Position numbers and translations under genes: made by a program. Positions 8,264 through 18,553 of a stretch of DNA of 64,000 nucleotides are shown piece by piece (position 1 is the stretch's first letter; each line of letters begins with the position of its first letter). The stretch covers positions 284,827 through 348,826 of the forward strand of contig NZ_NKTZ01000003.1 of assembly GCF_003207855.1 (NCBI RefSeq), given 5' to 3'. Below the pieces are notes generated by a model, which saw only the letters and a list, made by a program, of their open reading frames with translations, had not been told where the DNA came from and ran no database searches. Origin of the DNA: Komagataeibacter rhaeticus (GTDB lineage: Bacteria > Pseudomonadota > Alphaproteobacteria > Acetobacterales > Acetobacteraceae).

Positions 8264-11200
8264 ATGCCACTGGAGCCTGAAATGGACGGGACGACCGCAC
8301 CCCCTTCGCAGCCCGGCCGTGCCTTCACGTCCTCATGGCCATCGTGGCTGGCACGGCTGGCCGGCCGTGCCCACCGCATGCCGTGGGAAAACGACGCCAC
8401 CCCCCTGCGCTGCGAGATATTCGGCCCCGAACGGCTTGAAGCCCATGCCAGAAGCCTGGCGGCCGCCCAGACCATCAGCCCCCGGCCCGGTGGATATGGC
8501 CACCCCCTGTCGCGGCGCCTGACGGAAAACGGGGCCTTCCTGCGCGCGGCCGACATACGGATAGCCGACGCCATACAGGCCGGAAAGCAGCTGACCCCCG
8601 CCGCCCAGTGGCTGGCGGACAATTACGCGCTGGTGGACATGCAGATCCGCGAGACCGGCCTTGACCTGCCGCCGGGCTATTACGCGCGCCTGCCCAAACT
8701 GGCGACAGGCCCCTTTGCCGGGCTACCCAGGGTGTTCGGGGTGGCATGGGCGCTGGTGGCGCATACCGACAGCAGCTTCCAGCCCGATACGCTATGCAGC
8801 TTCCTGCTGGCCTATCAAAGCGTTACCCCGCTGACCATCGGGGAATTATGGGCGGTCCCCATCACGCTGCGCATCGTGCTGATCGAGAACCTGCGCCGCG
8901 TGGTGGCCGCCATAATGGACAACAACACCAGCAGGCGTGAGGCCGATACACTGGCCGACCGGCTGGATGCCTACCGCAGGGGCACGCCGGCCGCCCTGTC
9001 GGGCTTTCTGGCCATGATTGACCCCCGCATCCTGACCTGTGCGTTCACCGCGCAGCTTGCCCACCGCTCCCGCGGGCTGGACCCGGAAAAGGACCCCGCC
9101 CTTGTCTGGCTGGAACAGCGCCTGGCCGACCGGGGCACAACGGTGGAAGACGCGGTGCGCGACGACCTGCATGAACAGGGTGCCTTCAACGCCACCATCC
9201 GCAACATCATCACCAGCCTGCGGCTGATCGCGGGCCTTGACTGGACGGAAGCCTTTGACCGCGTGTGCCTGGTCAACCGGCTTTTCGCCCCCTATGACAG
9301 TTTTACCCAGGCCGATTTCGCCAGCCGCGACCTGTATCGCAAGGCCGTGGAGGAACTGGCGCGGGGCAGCGCGCTGGACGAGATGGACATCGCCGCCCGT
9401 GCGGTGGACATGGCGCGGGCGGCACAGGCCGGGGAAGCAGCGGACCCGCGCCGGGCCGATCCCGGTTATTACCTGCTCATGGCGGGACGGCCCGCGCTGG
9501 AAGCCGCCATCCACTTCCGCCCCACCCTGCGCCACAGTCTGGTCCGGCGCTTCTGCCGGCAGGGGATCATGGCCTACAGCATGGTCGTGACGGGGCTGAC
9601 GCTGGCGTTCATGGCCATTCCGCTCTGGCTTGCCCATTACGGCGGCACCGGGGCGGCATGGCTGCTACCGGCGGTGGCGTTCATCCCGGTATCGGAAGCA
9701 GCCGTTGCCTGCGTGAACCGTCTGGCGCTGGAAATGCTCCATGCCACAAGCCTGCCGGGGCTGGAGTTCCGCTCCGGCATTCCGTCCCATCTGCGGAGCA
9801 TGGTGGTGATACCCGCCCTGCTGGTTACAAAAGAAACGGTGGCCGAACTGCTGGCTCGCATTGAGGTCCATTACCTGGCCACACGCGACATATCCGTCTG
9901 TTTCGCGCTTCTGACCGACTGGACCGACCATGACAGCCCCCACGCCCCCGCACAGGCCATGCGCTTCCATCTGCTCCACCGCAGGCGGGTATGGAGCCAG
10001 AGCGAAGGGGTATGGATGGGCTGGGAACGCAAACGCGGTAAGCTGCACGAACTCAACCGCCTGCTGCGCGGCGCGACCGACACGACTTTCATCCCCCCTG
10101 CCCACGGACTGCCAGCGGACGTGAAATACGTCATCACGCTTGATGCCGACACGCGCCTGCCACTGGAAACGGTCCGGCGCCTGATCGGCAAGATCGCCCA
10201 TCCGCTGAACGCCGCGCGTTTCGATCCGGCATCGGGACGGGTGTGCGAAGGCTACGCCATCCTCCAGCCCCGGGTCACGCCCTCGCTGCCGGTGGGGCAC
10301 GAAAGCACGCTGTTCCAGCGCATATTCGCCTCCGCCAGCGGCATAGACGCCTATTCCGCCGCCGTGTCCGACCTGTATCAGGACATGTTTGGCGAAGGGT
10401 CGTACGCAGGCAAGGGCATATACGACATCGACGCCTTCGAGGCCGCGCTGGCAGGTCGCGTGCCGGAGGCCACACTGCTCAGCCATGACCTGTTCGAAGG
10501 GATATTTGCCCGTGCGGGACTGGTAAGCGATGTGGAGGTGGTGGAAGAATTCCCGACCGACTATCTGGTGGCGGCCCAGCGGCTGCACCGCTGGACGCGC
10601 GGGGACTGGCAGCTCCTGCCCTGGATCACCGCCGGGCCGTCGCATCGGCATGCGCATGGATGGATTTCGGGCATTGCCCGGTGGAAGATGCTCGACAACC
10701 TGCGGCGCACGCTGTGCACCCCGCTCGTGCTGCTTGCCCTTGTGTCCAGCTGGTTCCTGCCGTTCCATGCCGCCCTTGTCTGGACGGGGTTCATACTGGC
10801 GGCCGTTGCCCTGCCCGCCTTCCTGCCCGTGCTGCCCGCACTGGTGCCCCGGCAGGAATGGATCACGCTGCGCAGTTACCTGAGCGTCCTGGGCCACGCC
10901 AGCGCCGAGGCGGCGGTGATGACCTTCCTCAACATCACCTTCCTCGCCCATCTGTCCTTTCTCATGACGGATGCGATCCTGCGCACGCTGGGGCGTGTGT
11001 ACATGACCCGCCGCCACATGCTGCAATGGGTGCCCGCGGCCCAGATTGCGGGGCTGCTGCGTTCGGGGCTTGCCGGGTATTACGGACGCATGGCCCCCGC
11101 CACCATGCTGGCCGGGCTGATCGTGCCGGCCGTTGCCCTGTGGGCGGCGTGGAGCCTGTTCCTGGCCGTGCCGTTCGCCGCGCTGTGGTGCCTTTCCCCC

Positions 11201-14200
11201 GCCATTGCCATGTGGGCCAGCCGCACGCCGGTCATTGCCGCGCGCACGCGCCCCTCGCGCACCGACATCCGCACCCTGCGCATGACGGCGCGGCGCACAT
11301 GGCGCTTTTTCGAGACCTTCACCACGCCGGACGACAACATGCTGCCGCCTGACAATTTTCAGGAAGACCCGACGCCGGTACTGGCGCGGCGCACGTCGCC
11401 CACCAATATCGGCCTGTACCTGCTGTGCACCGCCAGCGCGCGCGATTTTGGCTGGAGCGGCCTGGCCGATACCATCGCCCGCCTGGAAGCCACGTTTGCC
11501 ACGCTGGAGCGCATGCCGCGCTACCGGGGCCACTTTTACAACTGGTACGCCACCGCCGACCTCCAGCCGCTGGACCCGGCCTATATTTCCAGCGTGGACA
11601 GCGGCAACCTGGCCGGTCACCTCGTGGCGCTGGCCAGCACCTGCCAGCGCTGGCAGGAAAACGGACCGGAAACCGACCCGTGGCGCGAAGGTACGGCTGA
11701 TGCGCTGAACATCGCCATTGCCGACCTGACCTTCCGCGATGGCACGCGACTGAGCCACGGCCCGGCGGAACGCCAGTTGCTGCGGCGCCTGGCCGCATTC
11801 AAGAACAGCGTCCTGTCCGCCCCGGCGCGCTCGGCCACGGGCCTTGCGGCACTGCTGGACCACGGGCGCGCCCTGGTCCAGCAGGCGGCCCGCCTGCCCC
11901 CCGTGGCGGATGCCGCCACCGGCACGGACCGCATGTTCTGGATCTCCGCCCCGCTGCGCACGCTGGAAAGCCACCAGCGCGACATGGACACGGACCTGCA
12001 CGCAACGCTTGGCGCGCGACTGGGCGTGATCGCGCACAAGGCGCGGCGCATGGCGGAGGAAATGGATTTCCGGTTCCTGTGCAATCCCGCGCGCAAGCTG
12101 CTTTCCATCGGCTATCTTGTGGCGGAGGACGCACAGGATGCCAACTGCTACGACCTGCTGGCATCCGAAGCGCGGCTGGCGGTCTTCCTTGCCATAGCCA
12201 AGGGGGACATGCCCGCCCATGACTGGTTCCGGCTGGGGCGGCCGATCACGCCGGTGGGCAATGGCGCGGCACTGGTCTCGTGGTCGGGGTCGATGTTCGA
12301 ATATCTCATGCCCTCGCTGGTCATGCGCGCGCCCATGGGCAGCCTGCTGGCACAGACCAACATCCTGATCGTGCAACGCCAGATCGCCTACGGGCAGGCA
12401 CGCGGCATTCCGTGGGGCATATCGGAATCCGCCTATAACGTGCGGGACCTGGAATATACCTACCAGTATTCCAATTTCGGCATTCCCGGCCTTGGCCTCA
12501 AGCGCGGGCTGGGGCTGGATACGGTGGTGGCCCCCTACGCCACCATGCTGGCGGCGATGGTGGACCCGAAAAAGGCGGTCGCCAACCTTTACACGCTGGA
12601 GAAAACCGGCGCGCTGGGCCGCTTCGGGCTGTATGAATCCCTTGATTACACACCCGGGCGCGTGCCCGATGGCAGCACGGTTGCCATCATCCGCGCCTAT
12701 ATGGCCCACCATCAGGGCATGTCCATCCTGGCGGTGGCGGATGCGGTGATGAACGGGATCATGCGCACGCGCTTCCATGACGACCCGGTCATCGCCTCGG
12801 CCGAACTGCTGCTGCAGGAACGCGCGCCACGCACCGGGGCGGTGGCACGGCCCCTGCCCACCGAGGAGGCGGCCCCGCCCCCCGTACGCGCCATCACCGC
12901 GCCATCGGGACGGTACATGGACCATGCCGAGACACTCTCCCCCGTCACGCATCTCCTTTCCAACGGGCGTTACGTCGTGATGCTGACCGCGGCGGGGTCG
13001 GGCTACAGCCGCTGGCAGGGTCAGGCCATCACACGCTGGCGCGAGGATGCGACCTGTGACGATTATGGCCAGTACATCTACCTGAAGAACCGCCGGACCG
13101 GGCAGGTCTGGACCGCGGGCCTGCAGCCGGGGCGGACGCGGCCCGATGAATATGGCGTGGGCTTTCATGAAGACCGTGCCGAGTTCGCCCGCCGGGACGG
13201 TGTCGTGACCACAACGCTGGAAATACGTGTCTCAGCCGAGGATGACGCCGAGATCCGCCAGCTTTCCATATTCAATGGCGGCAGCGAGACACTGGATATC
13301 GAGATCACGTCCCATGCCGAACTTGCCCTGTTGCCACAGGCGGCGGATCTTGCGCATCCGGCCTTTACCAAGCTGTTCGTGCAGACGGAATACCTGGCTG
13401 GCGCCCGCGCGCTGATCGCCACCCGCCGCAGGCGCACCCCGGACGAGGCGGAAATATGGGTCGCACACCTGATCACGTGCGACACGCCTGTCGAGGTCGA
13501 GACCGACCGCGCACGCTTCATAGGCCGCAGGCGCACCGTGCATGACCCTGCCGCACTGGACACGCCAACGCCCCCCGCCGGGCATACCGGCACGGTGCTG
13601 GACCCGGTCTTTTCCATCCGCACGCGCACGGCCATCCGTCCTGGCGCCATGGCGCGTGTCACGTTCTGGACGCTGGCCGCATCCAGCCGTGCCGCCCTGA
13701 TGGACCTGATCGAAACACATCGTGACCTGGCCGCCGTCGAGCGTGTCCGCACGCTGGCCTGGACACAGGCGCAGGTCCAGCTGCGCCATCTGGACATGAC
13801 GCCCGCCATGGCGGACCTGTTCCAGCAACTGGCCGGGCATGTCATATTTGCTGCCCCGACCCTGCGCGCCGGTTCCGCCACGATAGAAAAGGGCGCGGGT
13901 CCCCAGCCACTTTTATGGGAGCAGGGCCTGTCGGGCGACCTGCCGGTCATGGTGCTGCGCATAAGGGAAAACGCCAGCACGGATATCGTACGCATGCTCT
14001 TGCTGGCACATGAATACTTCCAGCTCAAGCAGCTGGCGGTGGACCTTGTCATCCTTAATGAACATCCGGCCTCCTACCTGCAGGACCTGCAGGTCTCGCT
14101 GGACCAGCTTGTGCATGGCAGGCCGCGCGCGGGCAGTGGCGTGGGATCCGTACGGGTGCTGCGCGCGGACCTGCTTTCCCCTGCCGTGCGCAACCTGATC

Positions 14201-16762
14201 CTGTCGGTGGCGCGCGTGGTGCTGGACGCGGACCGGGGACTGGCCGAACAGCTGGGCCAGGCGGAACGGACCCTGCCGCGCCCGTTCGGGACAGCCCCAC
14301 GCCAGCCACGGCCCGAAGCCACGGATTTTGGCATGCCCGCCGTGCCGGCACTGGAATTCTTCAATGGCCATGGCGGCTTTGCCCGACAGGGGCGTGACTA
14401 TGTAATCGTACTGGGTCCCGGCCAGACCACGCCCGCGCCATGGATCAACGTGATTGCCAATGATACGTTCGGCTTCCAGGTCTCGGCCGAAGGCAGTGGC
14501 TATACATGGTCGGGCAACAGCCGCGAGCACCAGATCACCCCCTGGTCCAACGACCCGGTAAGCGACCACGCGGGGGAGACCTTCTATTTCCGCGATGAAA
14601 ACACCGGCATGCTGTGGTGCCCCACCGCCGCCACGCGCCGCGACCCGCAGGCAACCTACGTGACCCGCCATGGCCGTGGCCATACCCGGCTTGAACGGAT
14701 TGCCCACGGCATTGCCAGTTCCCTGCTGCAGTATGTGCCCGTGACGGACCCGGTCAAGATCACGCGCATCCAGCTTCACAACCAGTCGGAGCGGCCGCGC
14801 ACGCTGTCCGTCACCGCTTATGTGGAATGGGTTCTGGGCGCCGCGCGCAGCGTGACGGCCCCCTTCGTCTCCACCACCATGGATGCCGAGACGGGGGCGC
14901 TGTTCGCGCGCAACCGCTGGAAGCCCGAATATGCCAGCCGCGTGGCCTTTGCCGATATTGGCGGCTACCTGAGCGCAAGTTCGGGTGACAGGGGCGCGTT
15001 CATCGGCCGCAATGGCACGCTGGACAGGCCGCTGGCCTTCAGCCATCCCAACGGCGTGCAGGGCCGCACCGGGGCGGGACTGGACCCGTGTGGCGTGGTG
15101 CAGACCGTGGTCACCCTGCCACCGGGCGGACGGGCGGAAATCGTGTTCCTGCTGGGGGAAGGCGTGGATGAGGACCATGCCCGCGCACTGGTCAGCCATT
15201 ATCGCGGCACCGACCTTGACGATGTGCTTGCCACGGTCGAGGCACACTGGAACCAGGTGACCGGCGGCATCACGGTCAGTACGCCAGACCGTGCGATGGA
15301 CATCATGCTCAATGGCTGGCTGCTGTACCAGACACTGGCCAGCCGCGTGCAGGCGCGCGCGGGCTTCTATCAGGCCAGCGGGGCCTATGGCTTCCGTGAC
15401 CAGCTGCAAGATGGCATGGCCCTGGCCGCATCCTGCCCGCAGCGCGTGCGCGCCCACCTGCTGCGCGCGGCGTCACGCCAGTTTGTGGAAGGGGACGTGC
15501 AGCACTGGTGGCTGCCCGATACCGGGGCGGGCGTGCGGACCCATATCTCCGATGACTGCGCGTGGCTGGCCCATACGGTGGCGCATTATGTCAGTGCGAC
15601 CGGCGATGTCGCGGTGCTGGATGAACCGCTTCCCTTCCTTGAGGGACCGGCGCTGCCCATGGACGAGCATGACCGCTTCATGATCCCGGCCCGCTCCGCC
15701 CGGACCGGCACCCTGTTCGAACACTGTGCCCGCGCGCTGGAACACGGCATGGCGGTGGGCGCGCACGGGCTGCCGCTTATGGGCACGGGCGACTGGAACG
15801 ACGGCATGAACCGCGTGGGCGAGAAGGGACAGGGCGAGAGTGTATGGCTGGGCTGGTTCCTGCACGCAACACTTGCCAGCTTCATCCCGCTGGCGCGCGC
15901 GCGCGGCGAACATGCACGCGCGCAGGCATGGCAGGACCATGCCCACGCGCTGGCCACGGCGCTGGAAGCCACATGGGATGGTGACTGGTACCTGCGCGCC
16001 TATTTTGACGACGGCACGCCACTTGGCGCCCATACCAGCGCGGAATGCCAGATCGATGCCATTTCCCAGTCCTGGGCCGTGCTTTCGGGGGTGGCGCCGC
16101 TGGAACGGGCGGAGCATGCCATGCGCTCGGTCATGGCGCGGCTTGTACGCGGGCAGGACGGGCTGGTACTGGTGCTGGCCCCCCCGTTCAACACCATTGG
16201 CCCCGATCCGGGCTACATACGGGGCTACCCGCCGGGCATACGTGAAAACGGGGGCCAGTACACCCATGCGGCACTCTGGACGGTCATGGCCATGGCGGCA
16301 CTGGGTGAAGGGGACCAGGCGCATGACCTGTTCCACATGCTCAACCCGGTCAACCATGCCCTGACCCCCGCCGATGTCGCCCGCTACCGGCTGGAGCCAT
16401 ACGTGGTCGCGGCCGATATCTATTCCACCCCGCCCCATGTGGGCCGGGGCGGATGGTCATGGTACACCGGATCGGCGGGATGGATGCAGCGCGTGGGAAC
16501 CGAGACCATACTGGGCATCCGCATCATCGGCACGCAGCTTGCGCTCAACCCGTGCATTCCGCGCCAGTGGCCACAATTCTCGGCAACCCTGCGCTGGCGG
16601 ACGGCGACCTACGGCATTACCGTGCATAATCCGCACCAGCTCTGCCGGGGGACAGGTCACATCACGCTTGACGGCGCGGCCCTGCCCGCGGGCGCGATGA
16701 TCGACATGGTGGATGATGGCGCGACCCATGCCGTCATAATAACACTGGGTGCCAACGCATAG
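8264..16762 (+). CDS. ndvB: Cyclic beta-1,2-glucan synthase (NdvB/ChvB/Cgs type)
   Basis: A 2832-residue inner-membrane enzyme, close in size to Agrobacterium ChvB and Brucella Cgs. It builds cyclic beta-1,2-glucan from UDP-glucose. Membrane helices occur around residues 425-490 and 815-1000. The GT84 glycosyltransferase part lies between them, with YVITLDADTRLP (near 625), LQPRVTPS and RWTRGDWQLLP (near 775). A glycoamylase-like domain follows (about 1250-1470, with YSNFGIPGLGLKRGLGLD). The C-terminal third carries two carbohydrate-binding/GH94 phosphorylase regions, with GTGDWNDGMNRVG near 2509 holding the Asp used for chain-length control. The reading frame is intact over 8.5 kb. ATGs at 8264 and 8282 are possible starts. 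The glucan ends up in the periplasm and aids osmotic adaptation and host interaction in other alphaproteobacteria. Confidence 0.93.
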   Translation: MPLEPEMDGTTAPPSQPGRAFTSSWPSWLARLAGRAHRMPWENDATPLRCEIFGPERLEAHARSLAAAQTISPRPGGYGHPLSRRLTENGAFLRAADIRIADAIQAGKQLTPAAQWLADNYALVDMQIRETGLDLPPGYYARLPKLATGPFAGLPRVFGVAWALVAHTDSSFQPDTLCSFLLAYQSVTPLTIGELWAVPITLRIVLIENLRRVVAAIMDNNTSRREADTLADRLDAYRRGTPAALSGFLAMIDPRILTCAFTAQLAHRSRGLDPEKDPALVWLEQRLADRGTTVEDAVRDDLHEQGAFNATIRNIITSLRLIAGLDWTEAFDRVCLVNRLFAPYDSFTQADFASRDLYRKAVEELARGSALDEMDIAARAVDMARAAQAGEAADPRRADPGYYLLMAGRPALEAAIHFRPTLRHSLVRRFCRQGIMAYSMVVTGLTLAFMAIPLWLAHYGGTGAAWLLPAVAFIPVSEAAVACVNRLALEMLHATSLPGLEFRSGIPSHLRSMVVIPALLVTKETVAELLARIEVHYLATRDISVCFALLTDWTDHDSPHAPAQAMRFHLLHRRRVWSQSEGVWMGWERKRGKLHELNRLLRGATDTTFIPPAHGLPADVKYVITLDADTRLPLETVRRLIGKIAHPLNAARFDPASGRVCEGYAILQPRVTPSLPVGHESTLFQRIFASASGIDAYSAAVSDLYQDMFGEGSYAGKGIYDIDAFEAALAGRVPEATLLSHDLFEGIFARAGLVSDVEVVEEFPTDYLVAAQRLHRWTRGDWQLLPWITAGPSHRHAHGWISGIARWKMLDNLRRTLCTPLVLLALVSSWFLPFHAALVWTGFILAAVALPAFLPVLPALVPRQEWITLRSYLSVLGHASAEAAVMTFLNITFLAHLSFLMTDAILRTLGRVYMTRRHMLQWVPAAQIAGLLRSGLAGYYGRMAPATMLAGLIVPAVALWAAWSLFLAVPFAALWCLSPAIAMWASRTPVIAARTRPSRTDIRTLRMTARRTWRFFETFTTPDDNMLPPDNFQEDPTPVLARRTSPTNIGLYLLCTASARDFGWSGLADTIARLEATFATLERMPRYRGHFYNWYATADLQPLDPAYISSVDSGNLAGHLVALASTCQRWQENGPETDPWREGTADALNIAIADLTFRDGTRLSHGPAERQLLRRLAAFKNSVLSAPARSATGLAALLDHGRALVQQAARLPPVADAATGTDRMFWISAPLRTLESHQRDMDTDLHATLGARLGVIAHKARRMAEEMDFRFLCNPARKLLSIGYLVAEDAQDANCYDLLASEARLAVFLAIAKGDMPAHDWFRLGRPITPVGNGAALVSWSGSMFEYLMPSLVMRAPMGSLLAQTNILIVQRQIAYGQARGIPWGISESAYNVRDLEYTYQYSNFGIPGLGLKRGLGLDTVVAPYATMLAAMVDPKKAVANLYTLEKTGALGRFGLYESLDYTPGRVPDGSTVAIIRAYMAHHQGMSILAVADAVMNGIMRTRFHDDPVIASAELLLQERAPRTGAVARPLPTEEAAPPPVRAITAPSGRYMDHAETLSPVTHLLSNGRYVVMLTAAGSGYSRWQGQAITRWREDATCDDYGQYIYLKNRRTGQVWTAGLQPGRTRPDEYGVGFHEDRAEFARRDGVVTTTLEIRVSAEDDAEIRQLSIFNGGSETLDIEITSHAELALLPQAADLAHPAFTKLFVQTEYLAGARALIATRRRRTPDEAEIWVAHLITCDTPVEVETDRARFIGRRRTVHDPAALDTPTPPAGHTGTVLDPVFSIRTRTAIRPGAMARVTFWTLAASSRAALMDLIETHRDLAAVERVRTLAWTQAQVQLRHLDMTPAMADLFQQLAGHVIFAAPTLRAGSATIEKGAGPQPLLWEQGLSGDLPVMVLRIRENASTDIVRMLLLAHEYFQLKQLAVDLVILNEHPASYLQDLQVSLDQLVHGRPRAGSGVGSVRVLRADLLSPAVRNLILSVARVVLDADRGLAEQLGQAERTLPRPFGTAPRQPRPEATDFGMPAVPALEFFNGHGGFARQGRDYVIVLGPGQTTPAPWINVIANDTFGFQVSAEGSGYTWSGNSREHQITPWSNDPVSDHAGETFYFRDENTGMLWCPTAATRRDPQATYVTRHGRGHTRLERIAHGIASSLLQYVPVTDPVKITRIQLHNQSERPRTLSVTAYVEWVLGAARSVTAPFVSTTMDAETGALFARNRWKPEYASRVAFADIGGYLSASSGDRGAFIGRNGTLDRPLAFSHPNGVQGRTGAGLDPCGVVQTVVTLPPGGRAEIVFLLGEGVDEDHARALVSHYRGTDLDDVLATVEAHWNQVTGGITVSTPDRAMDIMLNGWLLYQTLASRVQARAGFYQASGAYGFRDQLQDGMALAASCPQRVRAHLLRAASRQFVEGDVQHWWLPDTGAGVRTHISDDCAWLAHTVAHYVSATGDVAVLDEPLPFLEGPALPMDEHDRFMIPARSARTGTLFEHCARALEHGMAVGAHGLPLMGTGDWNDGMNRVGEKGQGESVWLGWFLHATLASFIPLARARGEHARAQAWQDHAHALATALEATWDGDWYLRAYFDDGTPLGAHTSAECQIDAISQSWAVLSGVAPLERAEHAMRSVMARLVRGQDGLVLVLAPPFNTIGPDPGYIRGYPPGIRENGGQYTHAALWTVMAMAALGEGDQAHDLFHMLNPVNHALTPADVARYRLEPYVVAADIYSTPPHVGRGGWSWYTGSAGWMQRVGTETILGIRIIGTQLALNPCIPRQWPQFSATLRWRTATYGITVHNPHQLCRGTGHITLDGAALPAGAMIDMVDDGATHAVIITLGANA

Positions 16763-16999
16763 GGTCCCGCCCTGTATACTGATGCAATACTGCCTGAACG
16801 GCCGCGGCATGCATCCTGTGTATTTATTTGGCTCCCGCCGCCGGACAGTACAGAACCATCCCCACCGCGCACCGTTAAGCCCCTGACGGCATGACACGGG
16901 GGCCGGGCCGTTTGCCTGCCCCCCCCTGACGCCACGCGCAGGCCACCTGCCGCCCGGCGGCATATGCACCTGTCGTGCCCCCACGCAAAGGATGCAACC

Positions 17000-17275
17000 A
17001 TGGCTTATGACATACATTCCCGCACGCCGCCCTGTGGTGTCGTGCTGTCTCCCCCGCAGCAGGGCACGCCACCGCATACGGCCCCACCGGGACATGGCGG
17101 CCCCCGCGCGGGTGAGGACGAGCCGGAATCCACCCTTGATAATGATGAAAAGATAGAAAAGACCAGCCATCGGGACACCCGGCGCGACAGCCCCGGCAGC
17201 CGCCCCGGGCCGCATGCCGATACACCGGACGCACCCGGCCACCCGACCGGCCCGCAGGGACAGGCACCCTGCTGA
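17000..17275 (+). CDS. Small Pro/Gly/His-rich hydrophilic hypothetical protein
   Basis: A 91-residue reading frame starting at an ATG at 17000 behind a good ribosome-binding site (AAAGGA, about 6 bases upstream). The sequence is low complexity, rich in Pro, Gly, His, Asp and Arg, with no hydrophobic segment, so it is probably disordered and cytosolic. The acidic patch GEDEPESTLDNDEK sits in its middle. It is one of several small, low-complexity genes downstream of the glucan synthase. Family and function are not recognised. Confidence 0.5.
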   Translation: MAYDIHSRTPPCGVVLSPPQQGTPPHTAPPGHGGPRAGEDEPESTLDNDEKIEKTSHRDTRRDSPGSRPGPHADTPDAPGHPTGPQGQAPC

Positions 17276-17437
17276 GCGGCACGATATGAGGCGTGATGGT
17301 ATTGACGGCAGTGTTTTCATGCCCCGTTGCGCCCCACGGCAGTATTCACCGGGACAGGACAGTCCGCATGCAACCTTCCCGCGCATGATTTCTTTAATGA
17401 GCAGTATATTCTTCCCGACACGAAAAGGCATGAGCAA

Positions 17438-17782
17438 ATGGCCAAGACAATCCGTTCAGCCCTGCTGGCAGCCCTTATCGCCAGCACCCCCGCACTGGCC
17501 CTGGCCCAGTCCGACATGCAGACTGGCCCGGCCCCCACTGCTGATTCAGCAGCATCACAGGTGGGCAGGAACCCGCCTTCAGCCACATCGCCCTCAGGCG
17601 GGCGCGTCGAACCGTCCGACAGGCTGTGGAACAACCCGCGCACCGTCAGTGAACAGCCGGGCACACAGCCACCCGCCAGCACTTCCTCCGGCGGTATGCA
17701 CCGTCACGGAGGGGCCGAAGCCGGACGCAGCAGCCGTGGCGGCAACAAGACCCCCTCCCCCGCCGATAGCAGCGAACAGTAA
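17438..17782 (+). CDS. Small secreted or periplasmic hypothetical protein
   Basis: A 114-residue protein with a clear Sec signal peptide: MAKTIRSALLAALIASTPALALAQ, given here only as a description of residues 1-24, is a basic start, a hydrophobic core and an A-x-A type cleavage site near residue 23. The mature part is rich in Ser, Pro, Gly and Gln and looks disordered (for example TSSGGMHRHGGAEAGRSSRG). There is no Cys in the mature chain, and it is not a lipoprotein. The start at 17438 is set by the signal peptide. The product may sit in the periplasm with the glucan made by the upstream synthase, but no function can be assigned. Confidence 0.65.
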   Translation: MAKTIRSALLAALIASTPALALAQSDMQTGPAPTADSAASQVGRNPPSATSPSGGRVEPSDRLWNNPRTVSEQPGTQPPASTSSGGMHRHGGAEAGRSSRGGNKTPSPADSSEQ

Positions 17783-18039
17783 GGCCCGCCGCCACCGCGC
17801 GCGTCCCTCCCTCATGCATCAGCCAGATGAGAACGGCCATGTCGATACCGTATGCTCATATGTCCAGCCAGCCCCCCCTGCCCCCGCCCGCGCCACCCGG
17901 TCCACGGGGCTGTCCCCCCATGGCGCCGGACAGGTCGCAGCCCATTGATGCGCCCTTCCCCCCGCCGCCCCCGCTACAGCACCACGGCCGCCCCTTCATG
18001 GCGCGCAGGACCGGCTCCATCCGGCAAGGAATACTGAAA

Positions 18040-18198
18040 ATGCACAAAGATCCGCCCCCCGAGACGGAAAAGCAGCCCACCCCGGCCCAGAAGCACGAAG
18101 ATGAAGGCCGCGATGAAGCGCTGGATGAAAGCTTTCCCGCCAGCGATCCGCCCGCGCAGGGGCGCACGACCGAACCGAACAGAAGGCCCGGCAGGTAG
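18040..18198 (+). CDS. Small acidic protein with DEALDESFPASDPP motif
   Basis: A 52-residue reading frame. The ATG at 18040 is preceded by AAGGA at a spacing of 9. The core DEALDESFPASDPPA recurs in many small hypothetical proteins of alpha- and betaproteobacteria (recalled, not searched). The protein is hydrophilic and probably cytosolic, with unknown function. Conservation of this motif makes it more credible than its length alone would suggest. It ends about 100 bp before a strong terminator hairpin. Confidence 0.65.
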   Translation: MHKDPPPETEKQPTPAQKHEDEGRDEALDESFPASDPPAQGRTTEPNRRPGR

Positions 18199-18293
18199 CA
18201 ACGGCCTGTCGCCGCCCGTAAAGCCAATCCCGGCCGGCCTGTCCCACCTGCGGGCCAGGATACCGGTCAGGCAACTGTTCCCGAACCCTCCCC

Positions 18294-18328
18294 AACAGCC
18301 CGGACATCCAGTGTCCGGGCTGTTCTGT
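18294..18328 (+). terminator. Rho-independent terminator
   Basis: A perfect 13-bp stem (18294-18306 with 18312-18324) closes a 5-base loop and is followed by a T-rich stretch (CTGTTCTT). It ends the transcript of the small 18040-18198 gene and lies between it and the convergent gene at 18344-18553. Confidence 0.8.
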
Positions 18329-18343
18329 TCTTCCATATCCGTC

Positions 18344-18553
18344 CTATGACGGCGGCTGGCCATGCACCGTATGGTTACGCCTGTACAGGCGGGCAACCTG
18401 ATGGGTCAGGTCATCGGCGCTGCGCAGCGTGCGGTTATGAAAGGCGCGTACGCTGTCATGTGCCGCGTAGAAACGCCGGGTCACCCGGTCCGCTTCCACG
18501 ATGACGGTGCCGACAAATGTGCCGTCCACCTCAACGATACGGGATTCAAGCAT
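18344..18553 (-). CDS. Conserved small hypothetical protein
   Basis: A 69-residue protein beginning MLESRIVEVDGTFVG, with a regular alternation of hydrophobic and charged residues (IVEADRVTRRFYAAHDSVRAF). It reads like a folded small domain rather than a chance frame. A weak ribosome-binding site (AGGGGC) precedes the ATG. It is convergent to the small acidic protein gene, with the terminator hairpin between them. The family is not named with confidence. Confidence 0.6.
   Translation of the reverse strand: MLESRIVEVDGTFVGTVIVEADRVTRRFYAAHDSVRAFHNRTLRSADDLTHQVARLYRRNHTVHGQPPS

Noticed and set aside
9665..13168. A 1167-codon open frame on the minus strand inside the glucan synthase gene
   Set aside because: It lies antisense to a clearly coding region. 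The product is Gly/Arg/His/Gln-rich with no domain, as expected from GC-rich codon bias.
13913..15457. A 514-codon open frame on minus within the glucan synthase
   Set aside because: Antisense shadow of the GH94 region with biased composition and no recognisable fold.
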